In this document: one piece after another, positions 14,366 through 23,789 of the stretch
How positions within the stretch are numbered: position 1 is the first letter of the stretch
How the letters are laid out: each line of letters opens with the position of its first letter
DNA from: Candidatus Caenarcanum sp.
GTDB lineage: Bacteria; Cyanobacteriota; Vampirovibrionia; Gastranaerophilales; UBA9971
Assembly: GCA_020720345.1 (NCBI GenBank)
Contig: DYOT01000001.1
Span: forward strand, 1 to 31,391
DNA length: 31,391 nucleotides
Reading direction: 5' to 3'
Notes under the pieces: generated by a model
What the model saw: only the letters and a program-made list of their open reading frames with translations
What the model was told of the DNA's origin: nothing
Database searches by the model: none
Translations under genes and position numbers: made by a program

Positions 14366-16297
14366 ATGGAGTTTTTTGTTAAAAACGCAGGAATAATAGC
14401 TTTATTACCCTTATGGGTTTTCTTAATCATAATGTTCGGACAAAACCTGTCTATTTATGAAAATAAAAAATTTACTTTATGGCTAACGGCTACGAGTACT
14501 TTTGCAGGGCTTATATGCTCAAGTTTCATACTGGCGTGGACTATGAGCCATAACGAACCTTATATTCAAAATTTTATCTGGCTCGAAGCCGGTTATATAA
14601 AATTATCGGTTGGAGTAATTGTAGACAATCTTTCTGCAATGATGTTAATGGTCGTTACAAGCGTAAGCCTTTTAATTCAAATATATTCACACGAATATAT
14701 GAATAAAGATGAAGGTTATCACAGGTTTTTTGCTTACTTAAACCTGTTTAACTTCTCTATGCTAGGACTTGTATTAAGTACAAATTTATTTCAGACATAT
14801 ATTTTCTGGGAACTTGTAGGGGTTTCCAGCTATTTATTAATAGGCTTCTGGTTCAGAAGACCTTCAGCCTCCAGCGCAGCGACCAAGGCATTTATAATAA
14901 ACAGAATTGGTGATTGCGGCTTGCTATTGGGGATTTTAGGATTTTTATTTTTCTCAATAATATTCTGGTTGAACTCAAGCGACGTTTTTCTCGGTTTTAG
15001 TTCTTTACCCCAGGCAGCAAAGTATGTTTATGCTGCAACAGGTTCGACACCAATGTTATACACGATTATAGCAGTTTTAATCTTCCTTGGACCTGTTGCA
15101 AAGAGCGCACAATTCCCGCTGCATACATGGCTTCCTGATGCAATGGAAGGTCCCACTCCTATTAGCGCATTAATCCACGCAGCAACAATGGTTGCTGCAG
15201 GCGTTTATCTTATTGCCAGAGTTTATCCTATTTTCGAACTTTCTAATGATGCAATGACAATTATAGCGTGGACAGGTGCAATAACAGCAATTATGGGTGC
15301 GACCATAGCAATAACACAGCAGGATATCAAAAAAGCCCTTGCCTACTCAACATGCAGCCAGCTTGGATTTATGGTTATGGCAATGGGAGCAGGAGCTTAC
15401 GCTGCCGGATTATTCCATCTTATGACCCACGCTTATTTTAAAGCAATGCTTTTCCTTTGTTCCGGTGCTGTGATTCATGGATTAAATAATCAACAGGACA
15501 TGAAGTATATGGGTGGTTTGCGAAAACACATGCCGGCTGTTGCTTATACATATTTAATAGGATGTTTAGCTATTTCAGGAATATTTTTAAGCGGATTTTG
15601 GTCAAAAGAAGAAATTTTTTCCGGGCTTTTAGCTAATAATCATATTGTTTTACTTATAATAGCATTAATTGTTGCCGGTATGACTTCATTTTATATGTTC
15701 AGAACTTATTTTCTTACATTTGAAGGTGAATACAGGGGTAATGAACACCCTCATAATGCTTCTAAAGTAATAACTTTACCGTTAATTATATTTGCAATTC
15801 CTTCTGCTATTATAGGTTTTATCCTTTGCGGAAAATTCGGGCTGCCGTCTTTTGATAATTTTATCAGCCCAACTCATGAAATTGTTGAACATAGTGAAAA
15901 TTTCATCCTTCCGGTAATTTCTTTAATTATTTCACTTGCAGGTTTTGGACTTGCAATGGTTTTATATGTTGATAAATACAGAGATAAGCTAAATATTAAT
16001 CTGGATAACTTTATACAGAAAGTTAAACCTGCTTATAATTTCTCCACAAATCTTTGGTACATTGACAAATCTTATTATAAACTGATTGATTATATGGTAA
16101 TACCCGTCTGCAAACTTATGTCAAATTTTGACAAGTATATTGTTGACGGAATTGTCAATCTTATTGCGCTGATGACCGGATTTAGCGGCTGGGTTCTCAG
16201 ACTATTCCAGAATGGAAACGTTCAAACATACGCTACAATACTTTTTGGAGGGTTAATGCTTTTAACCTTTGTGTTAACAATTTACTGGTTGCTCTAA
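14366..16297 (+). CDS. nuoL: Complex I subunit NuoL (antiporter-like pump)
   Basis: The distal proton-pumping subunit with the long lateral helix. The 643-residue, highly hydrophobic protein contains LFQTYIFWELVGVSSYLLIGFW with the key glutamate, and KSAQFPLHTWLPDAMEGPTPISALIHAATMVAAGVY (in part) with the pump lysine and histidine. The C-terminal region (about 480-643) fits the lateral helix and the last membrane anchor. cggag at about 14349-14353 precedes the ATG. The gene is intact. Confidence 0.96.
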   Translation: MEFFVKNAGIIALLPLWVFLIIMFGQNLSIYENKKFTLWLTATSTFAGLICSSFILAWTMSHNEPYIQNFIWLEAGYIKLSVGVIVDNLSAMMLMVVTSVSLLIQIYSHEYMNKDEGYHRFFAYLNLFNFSMLGLVLSTNLFQTYIFWELVGVSSYLLIGFWFRRPSASSAATKAFIINRIGDCGLLLGILGFLFFSIIFWLNSSDVFLGFSSLPQAAKYVYAATGSTPMLYTIIAVLIFLGPVAKSAQFPLHTWLPDAMEGPTPISALIHAATMVAAGVYLIARVYPIFELSNDAMTIIAWTGAITAIMGATIAITQQDIKKALAYSTCSQLGFMVMAMGAGAYAAGLFHLMTHAYFKAMLFLCSGAVIHGLNNQQDMKYMGGLRKHMPAVAYTYLIGCLAISGIFLSGFWSKEEIFSGLLANNHIVLLIIALIVAGMTSFYMFRTYFLTFEGEYRGNEHPHNASKVITLPLIIFAIPSAIIGFILCGKFGLPSFDNFISPTHEIVEHSENFILPVISLIISLAGFGLAMVLYVDKYRDKLNINLDNFIQKVKPAYNFSTNLWYIDKSYYKLIDYMVIPVCKLMSNFDKYIVDGIVNLIALMTGFSGWVLRLFQNGNVQTYATILFGGLMLLTFVLTIYWLL

Positions 16298-16308
16298 GTG
16301 AGGTATCT

Positions 16309-17859
16309 ATGAAGTTTTTATCTATAATATTACTGGTTTTATTACCGGCTATAGGCTCAATAATTTTATTCGGCCCATGGTTTCCACATAACGAAGTTAA
16401 AATAAGAAGATTTGCCAAAGGCTGGGCAGGCTTAGTGTTTTTATATTCCTTACTTTTTGTGGTATTTTTTAACCCTGCTCAAGCAGGTTTTCAGTTTGAA
16501 CAAGTACTTAAATCACCAGGAGGTAAAGCATGGATTCAGCCTCTTGGAATAAATTTTGCTTTCAGCATAGATGGAATATCCTTACCACTAATAGTTTTAA
16601 CTACTTTTCTTGTATTACTCGCACTAATTGCAAGCAAATACAATATAACAAAAAGGCATAAACTTTATTACGCCTTAATTTTTGTATTAGAAACCGCTAT
16701 TCTTGGTGTGTTTGCCGCAAAAGACTTATTTGTATTCTTTTTATTCTGGGAAATTGAGCTGATTCCAATGTATTTTCTTATTTCAATATGGGGAAGCGGC
16801 AGAAAAGAATATTCTGCAATGAAATTTATATTGTATACGTTTATAGGAAGCATATTTATGCTCGCTTCTATACTTGCAATATACTTCTATCATTATATTT
16901 ATACCGGAGTTTTGACTTTCGACTTAGGCGTTTATACATCATTAAAGAGCTACAGTTATCCCTTAATGTTCTCAATACTTACTTTTTGGGGATTTTTTAT
17001 AGCTTTTGCCGTAAAAATACCGGTGGTTCCTTTTCACACATGGCTTCCTGACGCTCACGTTGATGCCCCAACCCCTATAAGTATGTTGCTGGCTGGTATT
17101 CTTCTTAAAATGGGCGGTTACGGCTTAATAAGGATGAATATGCAAATTTTGCCGGAAGCTATAAAAGTTTTAGCGCCTATCCTTATAATAATGGGTGTAA
17201 TTAACATAATTTACACAGCCTGTATTGCTCTTGTACAGGAAGATTTAAAGAAATTAATAGCCTACAGCAGTATTAGCCATATGGGAATAGTATTACTAGG
17301 AATTGGCGCACTTAATGCTGCCGGAGTTTCAGGAGCATTATTCCAGATGATCGCCCATGGAATAATTAGTGCAGGGCTCTTTATGATTGTTGGAGTTATT
17401 TATCTCAGGACACATACAAGAAACATATCAGTTCTTGGCGGTCTTGGTCAAAATTCACCTAGATTTATGTGGTTCTCACTGACAATAGTTCTTGCAAGTG
17501 TCGGTTTGCCTTTATTAATCGGATTTGCAGCAGAAACACTCGCATTTTACGGTGCTTTTACCTCAACAGTATTTAACAGTTTCTCTTTATTTGGCTGGTA
17601 TATTCCGGTTTCAATACAAGTTTTAACAGCTATAGGAATATTTGGAATAATTCTAACGGCTGCATACCTTTTGTGGATGTTCCAGAAAGTATTTTACGGC
17701 AATATTCTCAATAAATGGAAAAGTTTTCACGATGTTACACCACATGAAGTTGCAGTATTATTATCTTTAATCCTCGTAATAGTGGTATTCGGATTTTATC
17801 CGCAGGGGCTGGCAAAAATTTTCACCCCTACGGTAAATAATATTGTAAATATAATCTAA
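16309..17859 (+). CDS. nuoM: Complex I subunit NuoM (antiporter-like pump)
   Basis: Second antiporter-like proton pump of the membrane arm. LFVFFLFWEIELIPMYFLI carries the conserved membrane glutamate, and VPFHTWLPDAHVDAPTPIS (in part) plus LLAGILLKMGGYGLIRMNM carry the pump lysine region. The 516-residue length and roughly 14 hydrophobic helices are normal. gaggt at 16301-16305 serves as the ribosome site. Spacing from nuoL is 11 bases, and nuoN follows after 12. Confidence 0.96.
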   Translation: MKFLSIILLVLLPAIGSIILFGPWFPHNEVKIRRFAKGWAGLVFLYSLLFVVFFNPAQAGFQFEQVLKSPGGKAWIQPLGINFAFSIDGISLPLIVLTTFLVLLALIASKYNITKRHKLYYALIFVLETAILGVFAAKDLFVFFLFWEIELIPMYFLISIWGSGRKEYSAMKFILYTFIGSIFMLASILAIYFYHYIYTGVLTFDLGVYTSLKSYSYPLMFSILTFWGFFIAFAVKIPVVPFHTWLPDAHVDAPTPISMLLAGILLKMGGYGLIRMNMQILPEAIKVLAPILIIMGVINIIYTACIALVQEDLKKLIAYSSISHMGIVLLGIGALNAAGVSGALFQMIAHGIISAGLFMIVGVIYLRTHTRNISVLGGLGQNSPRFMWFSLTIVLASVGLPLLIGFAAETLAFYGAFTSTVFNSFSLFGWYIPVSIQVLTAIGIFGIILTAAYLLWMFQKVFYGNILNKWKSFHDVTPHEVAVLLSLILVIVVFGFYPQGLAKIFTPTVNNIVNII

Positions 17860-17871
17860 CTGGAGAAATAT

Positions 17872-19380
17872 ATGAATTTATTGTTTGATATAGCCAATGT
17901 ACTGCTTCCCGAGGCTTTTTTGTCAATTTTAATCATTCTATGCATAATACTTACATTTGTTTTAAAGGAAGAAAACCAGAATTTAGTTTTTGCAGCGGCT
18001 TTAACAGGACTTATTCTAACTTTGTTCTCTTTCATATTTATACCTTTTTCGCAGGAAAATCAGGCACTTTACGGAAATTTTGTTTCAAATTCGTTTACTA
18101 TTATATTTAGAATCCTTATTCTAATCGGAACAATACTAACAGTAATGCTTTCCAGAAGATATACAAGTAATTTTAGCAACAGTATAGGGGAATTTTATAC
18201 ATTAATTCTCATTGCAACGCTTGGTGGAATGCTTTTAACAGGTGCAAATGATCTTATTATGCTTTTTGTTGCAATTGAAACCTTGAGTATTTCAAGCTTT
18301 GCGCTTTGCGGCTACACAAAACTTGATAAATTAAGCAATGAAGCCGCGTTAAAATACCTTATAATAGGTGCTGCCTCGACTGCTGTGATGCTTTACGGGT
18401 TTTCGTTTTTATATGGAATAACGGGGCAAACGAATATAGCTGATATAATAAAAGTTTTGCCTAATTATCAACCAAGTATAGTACTAATACTAAGTTTTCT
18501 GTTTATTCTTGCTGGTTTTGGCTACAAACTTTCTGCTGTGCCTTTTCATGTTTGGGCACCAGACGTTTATCAGGGAGCTCCAATTCCCGTTGCAGCCTAT
18601 TTGTCTGTTGTTTCAAAAATTGCAGGATTTGCGGCATTAACAAGATTCATGACTTTAATTTACAGCGATATTTCCATCTTCACTGTTGCAATTGCAGTAA
18701 TTGCGGTATTAACAATGACAGTAGGAAACCTTATGGCGCTTGGTCAAAAAAACATAAGACGACTGATGGCATACAGTTCAATTGCACAGGCGGGATATGT
18801 TTTATTAGGTCTGTCAGTCTTAACTATAGAAGGTGTTTCCGGTATAATATTTTATTTAATAGCATATTTATTTATGAATTTCGGTACATGGGCAGCTATT
18901 CAAATCTTTGCAACAGAAACCGGAATGGATTCTATAGACGACTATAATGGACTCGCCTACAAAAATAAATATTTTTCTCTTTGTCTTGCGATTTGCCTGC
19001 TCTCTCTGGCAGGAATTCCCTTTACGTCGGGATTTTTTGCAAAGTTTTATTTATTCAAAGCGATTGCTTTTGCAGGACTTAATTATATGCCTCTATTAAT
19101 AATTGCCCTTGTTAACACTGTTTTGGGGGTATTTTACTATGTAAAAGTAATAAGGGCAATGTACGTAAGAACAAACAATGGAACTGCGAAACAAAACGGC
19201 AAATTAAAAATTTCCTTATCTTTACAAAGTGTACTTGTCGTAACCGTTCTGACAACATTATTAATCGGGGTTTTTGCAGGTTCATTTATTGATATTTCAA
19301 AATTTGCGGCAAAAAGCATAACAATCAATAAAAAATCCCCTGTTGAAAGCTTTTCCGATATTTCATCGTTTATAAGATAA
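17872..19380 (+). CDS. nuoN: Complex I subunit NuoN (antiporter-like pump)
   Basis: Third antiporter-like proton pump and last gene of the operon. The motif LFVAIETLSISSFALCGY contains the conserved glutamate, and VPFHVWAPDVYQGAPIPVAA (residues about 223-242) matches the NuoN form of the pump-channel segment. NIRRLMAYSSIAQAGYVLLG is also typical. At 502 residues and about 14 helices it is complete. ctggag lies six bases before the ATG. No strong terminator follows; a small A/T hairpin at 19432-19454 precedes the next gene. Confidence 0.96.
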   Translation: MNLLFDIANVLLPEAFLSILIILCIILTFVLKEENQNLVFAAALTGLILTLFSFIFIPFSQENQALYGNFVSNSFTIIFRILILIGTILTVMLSRRYTSNFSNSIGEFYTLILIATLGGMLLTGANDLIMLFVAIETLSISSFALCGYTKLDKLSNEAALKYLIIGAASTAVMLYGFSFLYGITGQTNIADIIKVLPNYQPSIVLILSFLFILAGFGYKLSAVPFHVWAPDVYQGAPIPVAAYLSVVSKIAGFAALTRFMTLIYSDISIFTVAIAVIAVLTMTVGNLMALGQKNIRRLMAYSSIAQAGYVLLGLSVLTIEGVSGIIFYLIAYLFMNFGTWAAIQIFATETGMDSIDDYNGLAYKNKYFSLCLAICLLSLAGIPFTSGFFAKFYLFKAIAFAGLNYMPLLIIALVNTVLGVFYYVKVIRAMYVRTNNGTAKQNGKLKISLSLQSVLVVTVLTTLLIGVFAGSFIDISKFAAKSITINKKSPVESFSDISSFIR

Positions 19381-19431
19381 GTTATCTGTATAAAAAAAAA
19401 TTAAAAATGGACAAATAGGTTTATTCGTTGT

Positions 19432-19454
19432 CTAATTTTAATATCTAAAATTAG
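19432..19454 (+). promoter_or_regulatory. Perfect A/T-rich stem-loop just before a ribosome site
   Basis: ctaatttta (19432-19440) pairs perfectly with taaaattag (19446-19454) across the five-base loop atatc. It ends two bases before the strong gaggagg at 19457-19463. There is no following T-tract, so it is not a standard terminator for the nuo operon; it could tune translation or stabilise the mRNA of the downstream gene. Confidence 0.5.
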
Positions 19455-19471
19455 CCGAGGAGGATAAAGCA

Positions 19472-20575
19472 ATTAAAGTTTCATTTCCACATATGGGTAC
19501 CATATATATAGTAATAGCCTCATTGATACGCTCTCTTGGAGGGGAAGTAATAATTCCTCCCAAAACAAGCAAGAAAACCCTTTCTCTAGGTACAAAATAC
19601 AGCCCTGAAGCAATATGTTTACCTTACAAGCTGCTTCTCGGCAATTACATAGAAGCCATCGAACACGGAGCAGAAGCAGTAATAATGATTAACAGCCCCG
19701 GAATTTGCAGGCTTGGCGAATACAGCAAAACAATCAAAAACGCTCTTGACGACCTGGGTTACAAGATAAAATATATTGACCTTGACATTTACAAAGGTAA
19801 ATTCGTAGAAATGTTGGGCTGCTTAAAAACAGTAACAGGAAATTCCAATCTTTTTGTTCTTGCACAAGGTTTAGGACTTGCCTTTAACAAAATTTTTGTG
19901 ATTGATAATCTGGACGGAGTCCTATCATACTACAGGGCAAGGGAATATGAATTTGGAGAAGCTGAAAGAGCTTACAATACAGCTTTAAAATGGATAGATG
20001 AAGCTTCTACAGGAAAAGAACTCAAAGAAGCAAACTTGCTCGCCATTCAGGAAATTAAAAAAACACCAATAAATGATGAAAAAGACGTTTTAAAAGTTGA
20101 CCTTACCGGTGAAATTTTTATGGTACTTGACCCTTTTTCAAATCAGGGTCTTGAAAAAGAACTAGGCAGACTCGGAGTTGAAACAAAGAGAAGCATGAGC
20201 CTTAGCGGCTGGTTAAAAACAGCGATAATTCCGGGATTTATGAGAAAAGAAGAAACTCATCTTGAAAGAGCCTATAAATATGCAAAGCCCTATCTTTTAA
20301 GAGATATAGGCGGAGATGCCATAGAATCCGTGAGCGATGTTGCTTATGCGACAAGCAAGGGAGTTGACGGAATCATACACTTGAGCCCGTTTACCTGCAT
20401 GCCGGAAATTATATCCCAAAATATTTTCCCGAAGATGAGAGAAGATGGATCAATCCCCATTCTTGCCCTTGTACTCGATGAACAGACAGGAAAAGCCGGC
20501 TTTGTAACAAGACTTGAAGCATTTGTAGACCTTATGAGAAGAAGAAAATACCAGCAAGCCGCAGGTTTGGCATAG
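19472..20575 (+). CDS. CoA-enzyme activase-like protein (DUF2229 / 2-hydroxyacyl-CoA dehydratase related)
   Basis: A 367-residue cytoplasmic protein resembling the DUF2229 branch of proteins related to 2-hydroxyglutaryl-CoA dehydratase and its activator. Family hallmarks are an N-terminal FPHMG, SLGTKYSPEAICLPYK, the SPGICRLGEY motif, and a C-terminal block with SPFTCMPEI and DEQTGKAGFVTRLEAFVDL. Three cysteines (49, 79, 309 counted from the ATT) are placed to hold an iron-sulfur cluster. The true substrate is unknown. The first ATG (19493) would cut off the conserved KVSFPH and sits 29 bases from gaggagg (19457-19463); the ATT at 19472 is eight bases from it, so I call an ATT start. rsmH starts eight bases after the stop. 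Confidence 0.82.
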   Translation: MKVSFPHMGTIYIVIASLIRSLGGEVIIPPKTSKKTLSLGTKYSPEAICLPYKLLLGNYIEAIEHGAEAVIMINSPGICRLGEYSKTIKNALDDLGYKIKYIDLDIYKGKFVEMLGCLKTVTGNSNLFVLAQGLGLAFNKIFVIDNLDGVLSYYRAREYEFGEAERAYNTALKWIDEASTGKELKEANLLAIQEIKKTPINDEKDVLKVDLTGEIFMVLDPFSNQGLEKELGRLGVETKRSMSLSGWLKTAIIPGFMRKEETHLERAYKYAKPYLLRDIGGDAIESVSDVAYATSKGVDGIIHLSPFTCMPEIISQNIFPKMREDGSIPILALVLDEQTGKAGFVTRLEAFVDLMRRRKYQQAAGLA

Positions 20576-20583
20576 AATCTTAA

Positions 20584-21510
20584 ATGGAATTTATACATAA
20601 AACTGTACTTTTGAATGAAGCTGTAGAAGGCTTGTTTTGTAGCGCAGGCAAGCTTTATGTTGATGCAACAGCAGGAGGAGGCGGGCATTCCTACGAAATC
20701 GCAAAACGAATCGGGGAGCAAAGCAGTCTTCTGGCATTTGACGTTGATGAAGACGCAATCAAAGCTGCTTCTGAAAAGCTAAAAGATTTCACTAATACAA
20801 AAATTATTAACGCAAGCTATACGCAAATACCGGAAATTTTAAAACAGGAAGGCATAGAAAAAATTACCGGAGGCATTTTATTTGATCTTGGTGCTTCTTT
20901 TCACCAGCTTACTTCTGCGGAAAGAGGATTCAGCTTTACAAAAGACGCATTTCTTGATATGCGATTTAACAAAGAGCAAGATTTAACGGCATTCAAAGTA
21001 ATTAATAAATTTTCAGAAACCGAACTTGCAAATATTTTTTATAAATACGGAGAGGAAAAATTTTCGCGTCGAATTGCAAAAAAAATTGTCGAAAAAAGAA
21101 AAGAAAAGCCTGTTAAAACAACAACTGAGCTTGCCGATATAATAAAATCAATAGTCCCTTTTCAAAAAAAAGGAATTAATCCTGCAACAAGAGTGTTTCA
21201 GGCACTAAGAATCTTTGTAAACAAAGAACTTGAGAATATTGAAACAACACTGCAACAAATTATTCCTTTATTGGACAAAGGTGCTAGAATAGTTGTAATA
21301 AGTTTTCACTCGCTGGAAGACAGACTTGTAAAAAACATTTTCAGAGAATACAGCCTTGACTGTAAATGTCCTAAAGAACAGTTAATTTGTTCATGTAGGC
21401 CGGGGCTGCTAAAAATCATCACCAAAAAGCCTGTGGTAGCTTCTTCAGAAGAGTTGAAAGACAATCCTTCAGCAAGGAGCGCGAAAATGCGCATAGCTGA
21501 GAAAAGATAA
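20584..21510 (+). CDS. rsmH: 16S rRNA (cytosine-1402 N4)-methyltransferase RsmH (MraW)
   Basis: Methylates N4 of C1402 in 16S rRNA and is the usual first gene of division-wall clusters. The start HKTVLLNEAVEGL, the SAM-binding loop DATAGGGGHS (27-36), FDVDEDAI, the segment FDLGASFHQLT (commonly DLGVSS), ATRVFQALRIFVNKELENIE and VVISFHSLEDRLVK are all present. Its 308 residues are normal. No clear ribosome site precedes the ATG, and the upstream stop is only eight bases away, so translation is probably coupled to the activase-like gene. Confidence 0.95.
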   Translation: MEFIHKTVLLNEAVEGLFCSAGKLYVDATAGGGGHSYEIAKRIGEQSSLLAFDVDEDAIKAASEKLKDFTNTKIINASYTQIPEILKQEGIEKITGGILFDLGASFHQLTSAERGFSFTKDAFLDMRFNKEQDLTAFKVINKFSETELANIFYKYGEEKFSRRIAKKIVEKRKEKPVKTTTELADIIKSIVPFQKKGINPATRVFQALRIFVNKELENIETTLQQIIPLLDKGARIVVISFHSLEDRLVKNIFREYSLDCKCPKEQLICSCRPGLLKIITKKPVVASSEELKDNPSARSAKMRIAEKR

Positions 21511-21576
21511 TCAACTTAAATTTGTTTTCGGTATTTTTTGCTAACTCAACGATTCATATTAATAAAGGAAAAGACA

Positions 21577-22011
21577 ATGGGAGCCGTAAATATTTTCGGA
21601 CAAAGACCAAGGAAATCGGGTTTAAGTAAAAGATCCGTTATAAAAGGCGATTTTTCCTCCTATAAAATAAATCATAAAGAATTAAGAATATTTAAATTAA
21701 ATAAATTTATGTCTTTTTGCCTGTTAATTTTTGTAGTTCTTTCGATGGCAAGCTATATTATTGTCATTTCAAAAGAAGCCGTTATAAAAGATATTCATAC
21801 AAAAACAACCGGTCTGTTTTATGAGAACATCGACCTTCAAAATAAAGTAGACAACCTTAAATCCTTTTATACAATAGATAATCAGGTTTCAAAAGTTAAT
21901 TTCCTGCAAAAGGCTGACAAAATTATTGAAGTAAATAACGTGAAAAAACCTGCTAAAATTAAACATATATTCAATAAAAATAATACAAAGCAAGTTCCTG
22001 CAGGGTTTTAA
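21577..22011 (+). CDS. ftsL: FtsL-like division protein
   Basis: A 144-residue protein with a basic N-terminal cytoplasmic part, one membrane helix at about 44-65 (FMSFCLLIFVVLSMASYII) and a following helical, coiled-coil-prone region, the architecture of FtsL. Sequence identity to known FtsL is not obvious, so the call rests on topology and its place between rsmH and ftsI. I start at ATG 21577 because aaagga lies seven bases upstream; a TTG at 21538 would add 13 residues without a ribosome site. ftsI begins three bases after the stop. Confidence 0.75.
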   Translation: MGAVNIFGQRPRKSGLSKRSVIKGDFSSYKINHKELRIFKLNKFMSFCLLIFVVLSMASYIIVISKEAVIKDIHTKTTGLFYENIDLQNKVDNLKSFYTIDNQVSKVNFLQKADKIIEVNNVKKPAKIKHIFNKNNTKQVPAGF

Positions 22012-22013
22012 AA

Positions 22014-23783
22014 ATGAAATATTTATTTCAGTTAAAATCTCAAAAATATAACAAATGGTCGATTATAATACAGTGTATTCTTTTTTCTTTTGCTCTGATA
22101 ATAATAGGCAGGCTTTTTTGGCTTCAAATAGTTGAAGGACGTGAATTAAAACAAAAAGCAAGCGAAAGTAGGCAATCCGAGAGAGATTTTAGTTTTCGTG
22201 GAGAAATACTTGACAGAAACGGCATAAAGTTAGCCGGAGATAACACTCTCTATGATATTTACGCTCACCCCCAGTATTATAATAAAAAAATAAGCATTGA
22301 TTTAATAGCATCAATTCTTTCACCGTCTTTACGGTTATCAAAAAGTGCCTTAAAAGAAAAATTAAGCCGTTTTAACGATTCAACAATTTCCATAGCAAAA
22401 AATGTGAAGATGGATATCGTTGAAAAAATTATTAAACCTCAAATAAGCAAAAATCAAATAAGAGGACTTGATTTCGTAAAAAAAAGTAAACGAGTTTATC
22501 CTCAGGGAAATCTGGCGTCTCACATTCTGGGCTACATAAATTCAGAAGCAAACTTATCCGCCGGAGTAGAAAAAACAGGACAAACAAATCTTGAAACCAC
22601 ACCTGAAATGAAACCCATTGAATATGACGGCAGAGGAAATATTATATATGACCTGAGCACAAACCCGCAGATTGTAACAACTCCTTTAAAGGGTTCAAAA
22701 TTGTGCTTGACGATTGATTCAATGATTCAGCACACGGCAGAGACCGAACTAGCAAAAATGATATCCAAAACAAGAGCAGATAAAGGCGCTGCAATTATTT
22801 TAACCCCTAAAAACGGTGAAATATTAGGATTTGCAGTATATCCCAGCTATAATCCAAACAAATACAATAAATTTAATGCTTCAATAGTCAAAAATTGGGC
22901 TTTAAGTGATGTTTACCCACCCGGTTCAACTTTTAAAATTATTACAATAGCTTCTGCGCTTGAAACAGGCGCAATTACCAAAGACGAAAGAATTCTGGAC
23001 ACAGGAAAAATTAAAATACAGGGATGGAATATACAGAATTATGATTATTCAAAACATCCTTATCCGGGAATGATTAATTTAAAAAACCTTTTTGTACACA
23101 GCAGTAATATCGGAAGCCTTAAAGTCTCTCTTAAAATCCCCAGTGAAAAGCATTATAAGATGCTCAGACTTTTTGGAATAGGTCAAAAAACCGGAATTGA
23201 CCTCCCCGGAGAATCTGCAGGAATTATTCACCCTGCCAGGACATGGAATGAATCCACACACGCTTCTATAGGTTACGGATACGGTATAGCCACCACTCCA
23301 ATCCAGATCGCATCAGCGGTAGCAGCCATTGCCAATAAAGGAGTCTGGGTAACCCCGCATGTTATAAAACCCCAAACCGAAGAGGAACAAGAACAAAGAA
23401 TAAAATCCAGAGTTGTATTATCAGAAAAAACCGCTTCTGATTTAACAGAATTACTTGCGGAAAGCATCGAGGCAAGCGAGGCAAAATCGGGAAAAATTCC
23501 AAAATACAGAGTTGCCGGAAAAACAGGAACTTCAAAAAAGCCTAATACCGTAGGGAAAGGTTATTCAAGCGGAATTTACACATCTTTTGTAGGATATTTC
23601 CCTGTAAAAGACCCACAAGTTCTTATAATGGTTGTAATTGATAGCCCCAAAACAGACAATTCGTGGGGGAGCACTGTAGCAGGACCTGTATTTAATAATA
23701 TAGCAACTGAAGTCGGAAGAATCCTTAATATTAAACCTGAAAAACAAGATACTGAAAACAATTTAACTGCTAAAACGGAGTAA
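22014..23783 (+). CDS. ftsI: Class B penicillin-binding protein FtsI (septal transpeptidase)
   Basis: Monofunctional transpeptidase that cross-links peptidoglycan at the division site. One N-terminal membrane helix (about 15-38) anchors it in the inner membrane. The class B dimerisation domain follows, with RGEILDRNG at 62-70. The transpeptidase domain has the active Ser305 in PGSTFK (S-x-x-K), S-S-N at 363-365 and KTGT at 503-506, so it looks active. Its 589 residues fit the family. The gene is packed between ftsL (2-base gap) and murE (6-base gap). Whether it is division-specific or elongation-type is inferred from cluster position. Confidence 0.93.
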   Translation: MKYLFQLKSQKYNKWSIIIQCILFSFALIIIGRLFWLQIVEGRELKQKASESRQSERDFSFRGEILDRNGIKLAGDNTLYDIYAHPQYYNKKISIDLIASILSPSLRLSKSALKEKLSRFNDSTISIAKNVKMDIVEKIIKPQISKNQIRGLDFVKKSKRVYPQGNLASHILGYINSEANLSAGVEKTGQTNLETTPEMKPIEYDGRGNIIYDLSTNPQIVTTPLKGSKLCLTIDSMIQHTAETELAKMISKTRADKGAAIILTPKNGEILGFAVYPSYNPNKYNKFNASIVKNWALSDVYPPGSTFKIITIASALETGAITKDERILDTGKIKIQGWNIQNYDYSKHPYPGMINLKNLFVHSSNIGSLKVSLKIPSEKHYKMLRLFGIGQKTGIDLPGESAGIIHPARTWNESTHASIGYGYGIATTPIQIASAVAAIANKGVWVTPHVIKPQTEEEQEQRIKSRVVLSEKTASDLTELLAESIEASEAKSGKIPKYRVAGKTGTSKKPNTVGKGYSSGIYTSFVGYFPVKDPQVLIMVVIDSPKTDNSWGSTVAGPVFNNIATEVGRILNIKPEKQDTENNLTAKTE

Positions 23784-23789
23784 ATCGCT

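Noticed and set aside
18552..18947. 131-codon plus-strand frame inside nuoN
   Set aside because: It is an out-of-frame reading of conserved NuoN segments with implausible composition (many Cys, Asn and Arg).
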